Shown here: one piece after another, positions 40,131-49,118 of the stretch
Layout of the letters: each line of letters opens with the position of its first letter
Position numbering within the stretch: the stretch's first letter is position 1
NCBI GenBank assembly: GCA_002687825.1
Contig: NZBI01000005.1
Coordinates: forward strand, 1-57,255
Length of the DNA: 57,255 nucleotides
Direction: 5' to 3'
DNA from: Nanobdellota archaeon
GTDB lineage: Archaea > Nanobdellota > Nanobdellia > SCGC-AAA011-G17 > ARS1403
Program-made: the position numbers and the translations under genes
Notes under the pieces: generated by a model
The model's input: only the letters and a program-made list of their open reading frames with translations
Databases searched by the model: none
What the model was told of the DNA's origin: nothing

Positions 40131-41533
40131 ACTGTCTATTTGTAATCATGGGAGCATCAGGAGATTTAACTAAAAAGAAGCTCATCCCAGCAATCTATCA
40201 CTTATTAAAAAACAAAGAAATTCAAAACTTCGCAATAATAGGAATATCAAGACAAGACTTCACTACAGATTCTTTAATTAAATTCTACAAACCTTATGTT
40301 AAAAATTCAGATCCTAAAATTTGGGATGAAATAAAAAAAAGAATATATTATTTCAAAGCTGACTTCAATGAAGATAAAAAATTCCACGAATTAGCAGTCT
40401 TAATGAAAAAAACAGAATCAAAACACAATTTATCCGGAAACAGATTATTTTACTTAGCAACCTTACCAGAACATTTCGAATTGATAGCCCATCAATTGTC
40501 AAAACACAAATTAGCCCCTCAAAATAAAACTTGGAGTCGTGTAGTATTCGAAAAACCTTTCGGAAATGATCTAAAATCAGCCATAAAACTAAACAACTGT
40601 CTAAAAAGAGTTTTCAAAGAAGATCAAATCTACCGAATAGATCATTATTTAGGAAAAGAATTAGTCCAAAATATTTCTATATTAAGATTTACAAACACTA
40701 TCTTAGAACCTTTATGGAATAGAAAATACATAGACCATGTACAAATAGCAATCTCAGAAGATATCGGGGTTGAACAACGTGGCGGTTTCTATGATAAATA
40801 CGGAGCTTTAAAAGATGTAATCCAAAACCATTCATTACAATTACTAGCCTTAACAACTATGGAATCTCCGAAGCACCTAACAGAAAAGCACATCAGAGAT
40901 GAAAAAGTAAAAGTTCTAAAATCTACTAAAGTAAAAGATGTTTCTCTAGGACAATATAACGGTTATCTAAAAGAACCCAAAGTTCCTAAAAATTCAAAAA
41001 CAGAAACATTCGCAGCTTTAAAATTAAATGTTAATAATGATCGTTGGAAAAACGTCCCCTTTTATTTGGTAACAGGAAAATTTATGAAAGAAAAACTAGC
41101 ATCAATCTATGTTGAATTCAAAAAAACTCCAGGTTTAATGTTCGAAAATGTTTACGATTACCCTTCCAATTTCTTAGCAATTCAAGTTCAACCAGAAGAA
41201 GGATTCTACGTCCAAATAAACTCAAAATCACCTAGGACTATGGATATCATCCCAATCAATATGGATTTCTGTCATTCCTGCAAATTCGGTCCAAACACTC
41301 CAGAAGCTTATGAAACTTTATTATTTGATGTTCTAAAAGGAGATCAATCCGCATTCATAAGATCCGATGAAATTGAAGAAGCTTGGAAAATTATTGATAA
41401 AATAAAAAAACCAAAAATACAAACTTACAAAAAAAGAGGCATTCCAAATTCTGCCAAAAAACTAATCAAAAAAGATGGAAAACAATGGCACCTAACAATT
41501 AATTATTTATCAAAATCAAATGGAAATGGATGA
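40127..41533 (+). CDS. zwf: Glucose-6-phosphate 1-dehydrogenase
   Basis: First enzyme of the oxidative pentose phosphate pathway. 468 residues: dinucleotide motif IMGASGDLTKKKLIPAIY, VVFEKPFGNDLKSA, the catalytic RIDHYLGKELVQNI, and GGFYDKYGALKDVIQNH. This is the bacterial/eukaryal Zwf family, which most archaea lack. It overlaps the SIS gene by 4 bases and the phosphohexomutase gene by 14. The start MNCLFVIMGASGD is close to the cofactor motif, as expected. Confidence 0.95.
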   Translation: MNCLFVIMGASGDLTKKKLIPAIYHLLKNKEIQNFAIIGISRQDFTTDSLIKFYKPYVKNSDPKIWDEIKKRIYYFKADFNEDKKFHELAVLMKKTESKHNLSGNRLFYLATLPEHFELIAHQLSKHKLAPQNKTWSRVVFEKPFGNDLKSAIKLNNCLKRVFKEDQIYRIDHYLGKELVQNISILRFTNTILEPLWNRKYIDHVQIAISEDIGVEQRGGFYDKYGALKDVIQNHSLQLLALTTMESPKHLTEKHIRDEKVKVLKSTKVKDVSLGQYNGYLKEPKVPKNSKTETFAALKLNVNNDRWKNVPFYLVTGKFMKEKLASIYVEFKKTPGLMFENVYDYPSNFLAIQVQPEEGFYVQINSKSPRTMDIIPINMDFCHSCKFGPNTPEAYETLLFDVLKGDQSAFIRSDEIEEAWKIIDKIKKPKIQTYKKRGIPNSAKKLIKKDGKQWHLTINYLSKSNGNG

Positions 41534-42854
41534 AATTTTCAAAGCCAATGACGTTCGTGGCATTTATGGTAAAGAACTAACAAAAGAATTAGCTTACAAA
41601 ATTGGCAGAGGCTTCGCTTCTTATGTAAAACAAAAAGAGATAATTGTCGGAAAGGATATGCGCATATCATCCCCAATTTTATCAGAAGCTTTTATCCAAG
41701 GTATAACAGATCAAGGAAAAAATATTCTAGATATAGGTTGTGTAGGTACAGATATGCTATGGTTCTCCTCAGGATTTCTAAAAAGCCCTGCAGCTATGAT
41801 AACAGCTTCCCACAATCCAGCTAAATACAATGGAATTAAATTTTGCCAACCAAGCGCAATTCCAATTGGAGAAAAAACAGGATTAAAAGAAGTTAAAAGA
41901 TTAGCAAACTCTCCTCCTCCTTCAAAAACAAAAGGAAAATATAGAACATTTAATCTCTTCAAAGATTACGTAAAGCATGTTCATTCATTTGTAAATACTA
42001 AAAATATTAGAGATTTCAAATTAGTTGTTGATGCGGGAAATGGTATGGCCGCTTCCACATTCTGTCCTGTATATAGTAAATTTAAAGTTACAATAGATAC
42101 ATTAGATTTCAAACTAGATGGAACTTTCCCAAAACATGTGGCTAACCCATCAAAACACGAAAACATTCACGATTTAGAACTAGAAGTTAAAAAAAAGGGC
42201 GCGGATATTGGAATGGCTTTCGATGGAGATACAGATAGAGTTTATTTCGTAGATGAAAACGGTAAAGTATTATCCAGCTCAATAACTGCTTCGATAATAA
42301 TTAAACATTTATTAAAAAAGAAAAAATCTCCAATAATATATAGTTTAGTTTGCAGTAAGATAGTTCCAGATACAATCAAAGAACATGGTGGAAAACCCTT
42401 AATGGAAAAAGTTGGGCATACTTTTCTAAAACAAAGAATGAAAGAATCCAGCGCAATATTTGCATGCGAACACTCAGGACATTTTTATTACAAAAAGAAT
42501 TACAGAGCAGACTCAGGAATGATCACTTCTCTAATTATGTGTGAAATTATGTGCTTAGAAAAAAAACCATTATCAGAAATTGCAAAGGAATTCAAAAAAT
42601 ATTCTCAAATAGAAGAAAAGTCAGTAAAAGTTACAGACAAAATAGCTATGATAAAAAAAATAGAAAAGCTATATATAAAACAGAAACCAAAGAAAATATT
42701 GCACAAAGATGGAACAACAATTATTTTCGAAGACTATTGGTTTAATCTAAGACCCAGTAACACAGAACCATTATTGCGAGTTAACTTAGAAGCTAATGAT
42801 AAAAAATTAATGAAAGAAAAAACTTCAGAATTATTAAGAAACATAAAAAAATGA
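41520..42854 (+). CDS. manB: Phosphomannomutase / phosphoglucomutase
   Basis: Interconverts hexose 1- and 6-phosphates. 444 residues: EIFKANDVRGIYGKEL, active-site MITASHNPAKYNGIK (phosphoserine), metal loop GMAFDGDTDRVYFVDE, sugar-binding ACEHSGHFYY and C-terminal phosphate loop RPSNTEPLLRV. Standard length. It can supply glucose-6-phosphate to zwf or mannose-1-phosphate for glycans. A second ATG 6 bases in is equally possible as start. Overlaps gnd by 4 bases. Confidence 0.94.
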   Translation: MEMDEIFKANDVRGIYGKELTKELAYKIGRGFASYVKQKEIIVGKDMRISSPILSEAFIQGITDQGKNILDIGCVGTDMLWFSSGFLKSPAAMITASHNPAKYNGIKFCQPSAIPIGEKTGLKEVKRLANSPPPSKTKGKYRTFNLFKDYVKHVHSFVNTKNIRDFKLVVDAGNGMAASTFCPVYSKFKVTIDTLDFKLDGTFPKHVANPSKHENIHDLELEVKKKGADIGMAFDGDTDRVYFVDENGKVLSSSITASIIIKHLLKKKKSPIIYSLVCSKIVPDTIKEHGGKPLMEKVGHTFLKQRMKESSAIFACEHSGHFYYKKNYRADSGMITSLIMCEIMCLEKKPLSEIAKEFKKYSQIEEKSVKVTDKIAMIKKIEKLYIKQKPKKILHKDGTTIIFEDYWFNLRPSNTEPLLRVNLEANDKKLMKEKTSELLRNIKK

Positions 42855-43738
42855 AATTAGGATTTATAGGTTTAGGAAGGATGGGAGAAAACATGTGCTT
42901 ACATTTATTAGAAAAAAAGCACAAGCTAGTAGTTAACGACTTATCTAAAACTCAAATCCAAAAACTTTCCAGAAAAGGAGCTACTCCAGCTTATTCTTTA
43001 GAGGAAGTAACTCAAAAATTATCTGGAAAGAAAGTAATTTGGCTAATGATTCCAGCAGGAAAACCTGTAGATGACACAATCTCTAAACTTTTACCCAGCT
43101 TGAATAAAGGTGACATTTTAATTGATGGTGGAAATTCCTATTTCAAAGACTCAATTAAACGTTCTCAAATGCTAAAGAAAAAAGGAATATATTACTTAGA
43201 CTGTGGAACATCCGGCGGCATTTCTGGAGCAAGAAACGGAGCTTGTATGATGGTAGGTGGAGAAAAAAAGATTTTTAAAAAAATTGAAAAATTATTCAGA
43301 GATATGTGTGTAAAGGACGGCTACGGTTATATGGGAGAATCAGGAGCAGGACATTTCGTTAAAATGGTCCATAACGGAATAGAATATGGAATGATGGGAG
43401 CTTTAGCAGAAGGAATGAACGCTATAAAAAAATCTAAATTCAAATCTGACTTAAAAGAAGTAGCAAAAGTCTACGCTCATGGATCAATAATAGAATCTAG
43501 ATTAACTTCATGGATGCAAGAAGGAATGAAACGTCCTTACTATTCTAAAATCTCTGGCTCAGTCCCAAGAGGAGAAACAGAAGGAGAAATGGAAAATTTA
43601 GAAAAATTAGCTCCAATGAAAGTTTTAGAGCAAGCAAGAAAATTAAGAGTTAAGTCAAGAAGCTCCCCCGGTTTAATAGGAAAACTAATAGCAGTAATGA
43701 GAAACGAATTTGGAGGACATAAATTCAAGAAAAAATAG
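42851..43738 (+). CDS. gnd: 6-phosphogluconate dehydrogenase, decarboxylating (short type)
   Basis: Third step of the oxidative pentose phosphate pathway, producing ribulose-5-phosphate. 295 residues, the short bacterial form: GFIGLGRMGENMCLHL (Rossmann), LIDGGNSYFKDS, YLDCGTSGGISGARNG, GAGHFVKMVHNGIEYGMMGA (catalytic Lys) and the C-terminal RSSPGLIGKLIAVMRNEFGG. Last gene of the block; a 52-residue gene opposes it 1 base from the stop. Confidence 0.95.
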   Translation: MKLGFIGLGRMGENMCLHLLEKKHKLVVNDLSKTQIQKLSRKGATPAYSLEEVTQKLSGKKVIWLMIPAGKPVDDTISKLLPSLNKGDILIDGGNSYFKDSIKRSQMLKKKGIYYLDCGTSGGISGARNGACMMVGGEKKIFKKIEKLFRDMCVKDGYGYMGESGAGHFVKMVHNGIEYGMMGALAEGMNAIKKSKFKSDLKEVAKVYAHGSIIESRLTSWMQEGMKRPYYSKISGSVPRGETEGEMENLEKLAPMKVLEQARKLRVKSRSSPGLIGKLIAVMRNEFGGHKFKKK

Positions 43739-43897
43739 TTATTGATTTTTTGGACCATATACAAGATCATATATCTTTTGTCCTTCTTCAGTCAGTCTTT
43801 CATAACAAATTTGAGCATCTAAACTTTCCATAGCAATTTTTGTAGCTAGAAAATCAAGCTCGCCATTTTCATTATAAACATAATAATCTTTTTTCAT
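43739..43897 (-). CDS. Small protein, 52 residues, unknown
   Basis: MKKDYYVYNENGELDFLATK then a helical stretch with one Cys (AQICYERLTEEGQKIYDLV). No clear Shine-Dalgarno; AT-rich promoter-like sequence lies upstream. It is immediately tail-to-tail with gnd. Not recognised. Confidence 0.5.
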   Translation of the reverse strand: MKKDYYVYNENGELDFLATKIAMESLDAQICYERLTEEGQKIYDLVYGPKNQ

Positions 43898-43980
43898 AAC
43901 TTAATTTAAAAAATATCAGTTTATAAAATTAACTACTAGATACCAAAACATTTATATTAAACAATAGCTTAATTATTTCT

Positions 43981-44403
43981 ATGTTTGACAAACAATTAGC
44001 AAAATATTCTGATTATTCTATTTTCTTAGTAAGAATTGGCGTAGGAATAATTTTCTTAAGTCACGGTATTGGAAAATTACTTAACATAGGCCCATTTGCA
44101 ATAGGAACCTCAAACTTTGCAGGTTTTTTAAATAGCATGGGAGTCCCAATAGCAATAGTTGTAGCATGGATAGTTACACTAGTAGAAACTTTCGGAGGTT
44201 TAGCAATTTTAGCTGGTTTCAAAACAAGATTAGCGGCTCTACTAGTATCGATTAATATCGGCATAGCAATAATCTTAGTACATTTAAAAAATGGATTAAA
44301 TTCAGCCAATGGTGGATTTGAATTTGTATTGTTACTATTCTTAGCATCTCTAGCCATAGCATTTAAAGGTGCAGGTAAAAAATTCAAATTAGATAAAGAA
44401 TGA
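43981..44403 (+). CDS. DoxX-family membrane protein
   Basis: 140 residues, four membrane helices, with the DoxX pattern: FLVRIGVGIIFLSHGIGKL at the start, VVAWIVTLVETFGGLAILAG and TRLAALLVSINIGIAIILV. The family includes subunits linked to thiosulfate:quinone oxidoreductase and to redox homeostasis; the exact role is unknown. Monocistronic with a TATA-like TTTATATTAAAC about 25-30 bases upstream. Confidence 0.85.
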   Translation: MFDKQLAKYSDYSIFLVRIGVGIIFLSHGIGKLLNIGPFAIGTSNFAGFLNSMGVPIAIVVAWIVTLVETFGGLAILAGFKTRLAALLVSINIGIAIILVHLKNGLNSANGGFEFVLLLFLASLAIAFKGAGKKFKLDKE

Positions 44404-44458
44404 AAGTATATTTCGAATATTGAATAAACTTTTAAGTTACATCTCTATTTTTTCAATA

Positions 44459-44899
44459 ATGACCTTATATAAATTAAAAACTGTAGAAGAAGATATCCAT
44501 GTCTATTCTAGAGATCCTACAGACATAATGAAATTAGTAAGTCATTATATGGAACAAAGAAGAAGAGCGAGTAATTGGTTAATGAAATTACCAACTCTAG
44601 AAGAAATAGAAGAAGTTAGAAATGGAAAATTACGCTTCCAAAATGGAGGAATAGATTTCAGTGGAGATAGGAATGAAGAATTCTTTGAAAGATTACAAGC
44701 TGCATCAGATTTTACAGTTTATGTTAATCGTGAATCATTCACTGCTTTTGACTTAATGAGACAAGGACTTCCACAAAATAAAAGAGCAGATTTATATAAA
44801 ATCCAAGTAGAAAGTACACTATTTCCAAGTTTAAATTTTGTCCCAGAGGATATAATGCAAGGCATTGTAGCTTATGATCTAACAAGCTTAGTAGAATAA
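44459..44899 (+). CDS. Hypothetical protein, 146 residues
   Basis: MTLYKLKTVEEDIHVYSRDP onwards, a soluble alpha/beta protein with several Phe and Arg residues and no cysteine. I prefer this ATG to one 39 bases upstream because a TATA-like CTTTTAAGTT lies about 25-30 bases before it. Convergent with the phosphoglucose isomerase gene, ending 1 base before it. Family not recognised. Confidence 0.55.
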   Translation: MTLYKLKTVEEDIHVYSRDPTDIMKLVSHYMEQRRRASNWLMKLPTLEEIEEVRNGKLRFQNGGIDFSGDRNEEFFERLQAASDFTVYVNRESFTAFDLMRQGLPQNKRADLYKIQVESTLFPSLNFVPEDIMQGIVAYDLTSLVE

Positions 44900-45739
44900 T
44901 TATTTCTTCAATTTATCAATAACAAGTGTTTTCAAAGGATCAACTTTATTCATTTTAGCCAAATAATATCCAACCCAATCAGCACTGTGCATATAATACA
45001 ACATAGAAGCTAAATCTTTCTTCTTTTCTTTCAATTCAACAATCTCCAACTTATTCCCAAAAACAGCCTCAATCTCATTATGATTAATCTCAGGATAAAA
45101 ATTCTGAACTACAAATACTTTAGACAATTCATTCAACTGAGTTTTCCAATAATAACCTACTGATCTATAAGCAAAAGAACTTCTAATCACAGGCATTTTC
45201 TTATATAATTTCCTAGCAACTTTCTCAGCTTTTTTCTGATCTTTAAAACCTTTAATAGCTCTCAATGCTTTATTAATTTCTTTATCTTTATTTTTTATAA
45301 CCCCATATTTAGAAAGAATAACTAAAATAGGAAACAAAGAATAATACAAAACAACTCTACCAAATTTAGTATTATCAGGAATTAACAACTTATTCTTCCA
45401 ATTTAATTTTCTATTGCCTGTTATACTAATAATTTGAGCTCTTTTTTCTTTAGCTTTCTTATAACAACTTAAAATTTCTTTACTATGTCCTGAATGACTA
45501 ATCACAAACACTAATGAATTCTTATTAACAAATCCAGGAATATTACTATTTTTATTAACAATAACAGGAACCTTAACTTCATCATAAACATAATCCTTTA
45601 CTATATCACTTACAACTCCAGAAGCACCCATTCCACAAAAAACAACATTATCTATTTTTTTCTTATCAATTTTAAAATCTTTAACTAATTCCAAACTAGC
45701 TTCATATTGTTCATAAACTTTCTCTAACAACTCAAGCAT
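44900..45739 (-). CDS. Bifunctional phosphoglucose/phosphomannose isomerase
   Basis: 279 residues of the archaeal PGI/PMI family: SIS motifs VVFCGMGASGVVSDIV and VFVISHSGHSKEILS, and the active-site EINHNEIEAVFG (family E-x-N-H-N-E) with RSSFAYRSVGYYW. It interconverts glucose-, mannose- and fructose-6-phosphate, joining the hexose pool to both glycolysis and the pentose phosphate block. Overlaps the upstream dehydrogenase gene by 16 bases. Confidence 0.9.
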   Translation of the reverse strand: MLELLEKVYEQYEASLELVKDFKIDKKKIDNVVFCGMGASGVVSDIVKDYVYDEVKVPVIVNKNSNIPGFVNKNSLVFVISHSGHSKEILSCYKKAKEKRAQIISITGNRKLNWKNKLLIPDNTKFGRVVLYYSLFPILVILSKYGVIKNKDKEINKALRAIKGFKDQKKAEKVARKLYKKMPVIRSSFAYRSVGYYWKTQLNELSKVFVVQNFYPEINHNEIEAVFGNKLEIVELKEKKKDLASMLYYMHSADWVGYYLAKMNKVDPLKTLVIDKLKK

Positions 45740-46662
45740 CTTCCCTTCCCCTTAATATTCTGAATAGTTTCGTCTAATAATCTATAAACACTTTCTTCAC
45801 TATTAAACGCATTATGTGCAGTTATAATAACATGATCTTGCTTCAACAAATATCTTTCAGCTCTCAACAATTTACTACTTCCTTTAAATCCTTTTTTAAC
45901 TTCTTTTTCATTTTCTAAAACATCCAAACCAACACCACCCAACTTTCCTTTCTTAATAGCATCAGCAACTGCAATAGTATCTACTAGTCCCCCTCTAGCT
46001 GTATTAATTATCATAGAACCTTTCTTCATTTTCTTTAAATTTTTAGAATTAATTAAATGTTCATTATCTTTAGTCAAAGGGCAATGTAAACTAACTATAT
46101 CACTTTTCTTAAGCAAAGTATCCAAACTAACATATTTATAATTTTTATTTTTAACAATATCATAAACAATAACATTCATCCCAAAACCTTTAGCCATTTT
46201 AATTACATTTAACCCGATTTTCCCAGCTCCGATTAAACCTAAGGTTTTATTTTTAAGATCCTTTCCTCTTAAACCATCTAAACTCATATTTCCTTTCATA
46301 ACCCTTTCATTACCATCAACTAACTTTCTACTTAAACCTAAAATCATAGAAAATGTATGTTCGGCAACAGTATTCTCAGCATAAGTTGAACAATTAAAAA
46401 CCTTAATTCCTTTTTCCTTACAAGCTTCTAAATAAATATGATCAAAGCCAGTAGACATAGTACAAATTATTTTCAAATTATCTAACTTATCTAAAATTTC
46501 TTTAGTTACATTAGAATAAACAAAAACACACAAAACTTCAACATCTTTTATTTTAGTTACATTACTAGTTAAATGGCCTTTAAAAAATTGTAATTCACCT
46601 TTTAATTTACTCTTCAAATATTTCTCTTGCCATTTTTCAACTTCAAAAAAAGCTATTTTCAT
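45724..46662 (-). CDS. D-isomer-specific 2-hydroxyacid dehydrogenase
   Basis: 312 residues: substrate domain, then NAD motif TLGLIGAGKIGLNVIKMAKG, VSLHCPLTKDNEHLIN, catalytic Arg in INTARGGLVDT, Glu in GLDVLENE and His in VIITAHNAFNSEES. The family covers D-lactate, D-3-phosphoglycerate and glyoxylate dehydrogenases. With TIM and aldolase genes next to it, D-lactate dehydrogenase (fermentation, NADH recycling) is a reasonable guess. Overlaps tpiA by 4 bases. Confidence 0.87.
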   Translation of the reverse strand: MKIAFFEVEKWQEKYLKSKLKGELQFFKGHLTSNVTKIKDVEVLCVFVYSNVTKEILDKLDNLKIICTMSTGFDHIYLEACKEKGIKVFNCSTYAENTVAEHTFSMILGLSRKLVDGNERVMKGNMSLDGLRGKDLKNKTLGLIGAGKIGLNVIKMAKGFGMNVIVYDIVKNKNYKYVSLDTLLKKSDIVSLHCPLTKDNEHLINSKNLKKMKKGSMIINTARGGLVDTIAVADAIKKGKLGGVGLDVLENEKEVKKGFKGSSKLLRAERYLLKQDHVIITAHNAFNSEESVYRLLDETIQNIKGKGRCLSC

Positions 46663-47276
46663 ATTAACTCCCTTAAAACTTTTCCAGGATTATTACTCTT
46701 ACAAACAGCACTAGATAATGCTACTCCATAAGCTCCCAATCTTTTAGCCACTAAAACATCTTCCCTACTATGAATCCCAGCTCCAACTAAAACTTTAGCT
46801 TTAATTTTTTTAACACTATTTTCAATCAATTCAGGTTTAGCAGTACTAACAGAAACTTTACCTCCAACTAAATTAGGAGGCTCAATACAAATATAATTTG
46901 GTTTTAATTTACTAAATTTTTTACCACTTTCAACATCTTTAGCAAAAATAATAGTTTTCAATTTTAATTCTTTACATCTTTTTACTGTTTTTTTAACAAC
47001 ATCAAAACTTAACCTGTGTTCAGAATGATTCAAAAATACCCCCTTACCTTTATTTTCTTTAACACTCTCAACAATATTAAATCCAGTATTCTTTCCTTTC
47101 TCTTGATAATCAATATGTTGCACATAACATTCCATTTTAGTTTTTTCAACAATATTAAACAAATCTACTAAACTAACACCTAAAACAATTTTTTTAGAAA
47201 CTTTCTTACATTCTTTAGCTAACTTAATTGCTTTTTTTCCGTAAACATAATTCTTAAAATTAACAACTATTACCAT
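46659..47276 (-). CDS. tpiA: Triosephosphate isomerase, archaeal type
   Basis: 205 residues, shorter than bacterial TIM (about 250), as in archaea. VIVVNFKNYVYG at the start (Asn-x-Lys), VFLNHSEHRLSFD (catalytic His), YICIEPPNLVGGKVS (catalytic Glu) and VLVGAGIHSREDVLVAKRLGA with GVALSSAVCK. Interconverts dihydroxyacetone phosphate and glyceraldehyde-3-phosphate. Overlaps both neighbours by 4-7 bases; part of the minus-strand glycolytic operon. Confidence 0.94.
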   Translation of the reverse strand: MVIVVNFKNYVYGKKAIKLAKECKKVSKKIVLGVSLVDLFNIVEKTKMECYVQHIDYQEKGKNTGFNIVESVKENKGKGVFLNHSEHRLSFDVVKKTVKRCKELKLKTIIFAKDVESGKKFSKLKPNYICIEPPNLVGGKVSVSTAKPELIENSVKKIKAKVLVGAGIHSREDVLVAKRLGAYGVALSSAVCKSNNPGKVLRELI

Positions 47277-47995
47277 ACAATCTCCTTTATTTTCTTAGTA
47301 ATTTCAGTAGGATCTTCATGCTGCCAAATATTCCTACCAATAGCTAACCCAGCACAACCAGCATCCATTATATCTTCAACCTGTTTTAACAATTTTTTAT
47401 CATTCTTCTTAACTCCGCCAGCAATAACAACTCTAGCCCTGCCCGCACATTTAACAGCCCATTTCAAATCTTCTTTATTCCCATTATATTTAATCTTAAT
47501 AATATCTGCACCCAATTCTAATCCAACTCTAGCTGCATACGACATATATTTCTTATCATTTCTAACTGCCTTTCCCCTAGGATAAATCCAAGTTATAATG
47601 GGTAAATTATGCTTCCTAGCTTCTTCTTGTATTTTAGAAAATTCTGTAAATATTTCACTCTCTCTTTCACTTCCAATATAAATTGTATAACCAATTGCAT
47701 CTGCCTTTAATTTCACAGCTTGTTCAACACTACAAGTTAATCCAGAAATAGGTTCTCCTTTCCAAATATTAGTTTTCCCATTTAGTTTAATTATCAAAGG
47801 GACTTTAATCTTATCTCTATATTTTTCTACAATACCTTTATGTAAAGCAACCGCATTAAATTTTCCACCTTTAGCAATATCTAAAATAAATTTAGGATCT
47901 ACATTATCTTCATTAAAGTCACTAGGCCCATGTTCTAACCCTTGATCATAAGCTAAAATCAAAGTTTTCCCATTTTTCATTAATTTATTTAACAT
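47270..47995 (-). CDS. fba: Class I fructose-bisphosphate aldolase, archaeal (DhnA) type
   Basis: 241 residues: ILAYDQGLEHGPSDF, VPLIIKLNGKTN, GYTIYIGSERESEIF, ADIIKIKYNGNKEDL (Schiff-base Lys in IKIKY) and VVIAGGVKKNDKKLLKQVED. It splits fructose-1,6-bisphosphate. Lies between a PfkB kinase gene upstream and tpiA downstream, so the operon order follows the pathway. Overlaps the 65-residue gene by 11 bases. Confidence 0.94.
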   Translation of the reverse strand: MLNKLMKNGKTLILAYDQGLEHGPSDFNEDNVDPKFILDIAKGGKFNAVALHKGIVEKYRDKIKVPLIIKLNGKTNIWKGEPISGLTCSVEQAVKLKADAIGYTIYIGSERESEIFTEFSKIQEEARKHNLPIITWIYPRGKAVRNDKKYMSYAARVGLELGADIIKIKYNGNKEDLKWAVKCAGRARVVIAGGVKKNDKKLLKQVEDIMDAGCAGLAIGRNIWQHEDPTEITKKIKEIVW

Positions 47996-48182
47996 TTTTC
48001 ATCCTAACTTTTATAACAATAAACATATCAACCAAAAAACCTACCACTCCTATTAATAATAAAATTACAGTTAAAATATCCATTTCCTTCATTAAATTAA
48101 TTATAGAATAAATTATAACATACAAAAAAGCTAAAGCTCCTAGAGTATCCATCTTAGCTGTAAATTTTTCAATGTCTAACAT
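47985..48182 (-). CDS. Small two-helix membrane protein, 65 residues
   Basis: MLDIEKFTAKMDTLGALAFL and a second hydrophobic segment (ILTVILLLIGVVGFLVDMFIV), basic end. Overlaps the genes on both sides (14 and 11 bases), so it is translated with the kinase and aldolase. No function recognised. Confidence 0.55.
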   Translation of the reverse strand: MLDIEKFTAKMDTLGALAFLYVIIYSIINLMKEMDILTVILLLIGVVGFLVDMFIVIKVRMKNVK

Positions 48183-49062
48183 CTTTCCACCTTAATAATT
48201 TATTTTTAGCACCAAAATGTCTTAAAACTGATTCAGAATTTTTTAAAGCTATTTTCAAACTTTTCTCAACACTTTCATTTTTAATTAAACCTGCAACAAA
48301 ACTAGAAGCAAAGGCATCTCCAGCCCCAGTTCTTTCTAAAACTTTAATTTTATGTGGCTTCAATTTATATTTAACACCTTCCGCATAACATTGAATATCT
48401 TTATTCTTATCAGTAACAACAACAATCTCAGGACCTAATTTCTTTAATCCATCCAACAAATCTCCTTTCTTAACTAACATCTCACCTTCTTCTTTGTTCA
48501 ACACTAAAACTGTAGATAATTTTAGTAATGTTTTCAAACTATTAGGTTTTTTCTTAATTAAATATGAACTAGGGTTAAAAGCTATTTTTACTAAATCTCT
48601 AGAAACCAACTCCCTAGCTAACTTAACTTGAGTTTTCAAACTTTTACCTAACATAGAAGAAAAATATAACCACTTAGTTTTAAATTTTGGATAAGTCTTT
48701 AAATTATCATTAGCAGCTTTATGAGTTAAAACAGTCCTATTATGATTATTACTATCAACTACAACACTAATCCCATTAAGTCCTTCTCTTTTCCCTAAAA
48801 AATTAACTTTTTCTTTTTTAAGACAATTAGATACATAATCTCCATTCAAATCATCTCCTATAATCCCTAAATAGCCAGTATTTAACCCTAACCTAGAAAA
48901 AGCAACAGCAGTATTCGTCCCTCCTCCTCCAACATCAGTTCTAAAATCTTGAATTAAAATCTTTTCTCCAACTGGTAATTGAATTTGTTTATTTTTCTCT
49001 TTAAGACAAGTACTAGCAAATAGATCTACTACATTACTTCCTACACAAACTACATCAAAGAT
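48169..49062 (-). CDS. PfkB-family sugar kinase (possible phosphofructokinase)
   Basis: 297 residues when read from ATC at 49062. N-terminus FDVVCVGSNVVDLFAST, glycine-rich RTDVGGGGTNTAVAFSRLGL, GIIGDDLNGDYVSN, and the anion-hole motif ERTGAGDAFASSFVAGLI (catalytic Asp). Without the ATC start the protein would begin at an internal TTG (48849) and lose 71 residues including the conserved glycine box. AAAGGTGG precedes the ATC by 6 bases. The aldolase and TIM genes downstream suggest fructose-6-phosphate as substrate; ribokinase or another sugar kinase remains possible. Confidence 0.88.
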   Translation of the reverse strand: MFDVVCVGSNVVDLFASTCLKEKNKQIQLPVGEKILIQDFRTDVGGGGTNTAVAFSRLGLNTGYLGIIGDDLNGDYVSNCLKKEKVNFLGKREGLNGISVVVDSNNHNRTVLTHKAANDNLKTYPKFKTKWLYFSSMLGKSLKTQVKLARELVSRDLVKIAFNPSSYLIKKKPNSLKTLLKLSTVLVLNKEEGEMLVKKGDLLDGLKKLGPEIVVVTDKNKDIQCYAEGVKYKLKPHKIKVLERTGAGDAFASSFVAGLIKNESVEKSLKIALKNSESVLRHFGAKNKLLRWKDVRH

Positions 49063-49068
49063 TCTATA

Positions 49069-49076
49069 CCACCTTT
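49069..49076 (-). promoter_or_regulatory. Ribosome binding site deciding the PfkB kinase start
   Basis: AAAGGTGG, spacer TATAGA, then ATC. Identical octamer and 6-base spacing as at the transaldolase gene (ATT). Confidence 0.8.
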
Positions 49077-49118
49077 ATAATTATTACAATTAGAATATAT
49101 ATAAAACTTACTTTAAAA

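Noticed and set aside
42551-42745. 64-residue plus-strand frame inside manB
   Set aside because: Out-of-frame shadow of a well-supported gene.
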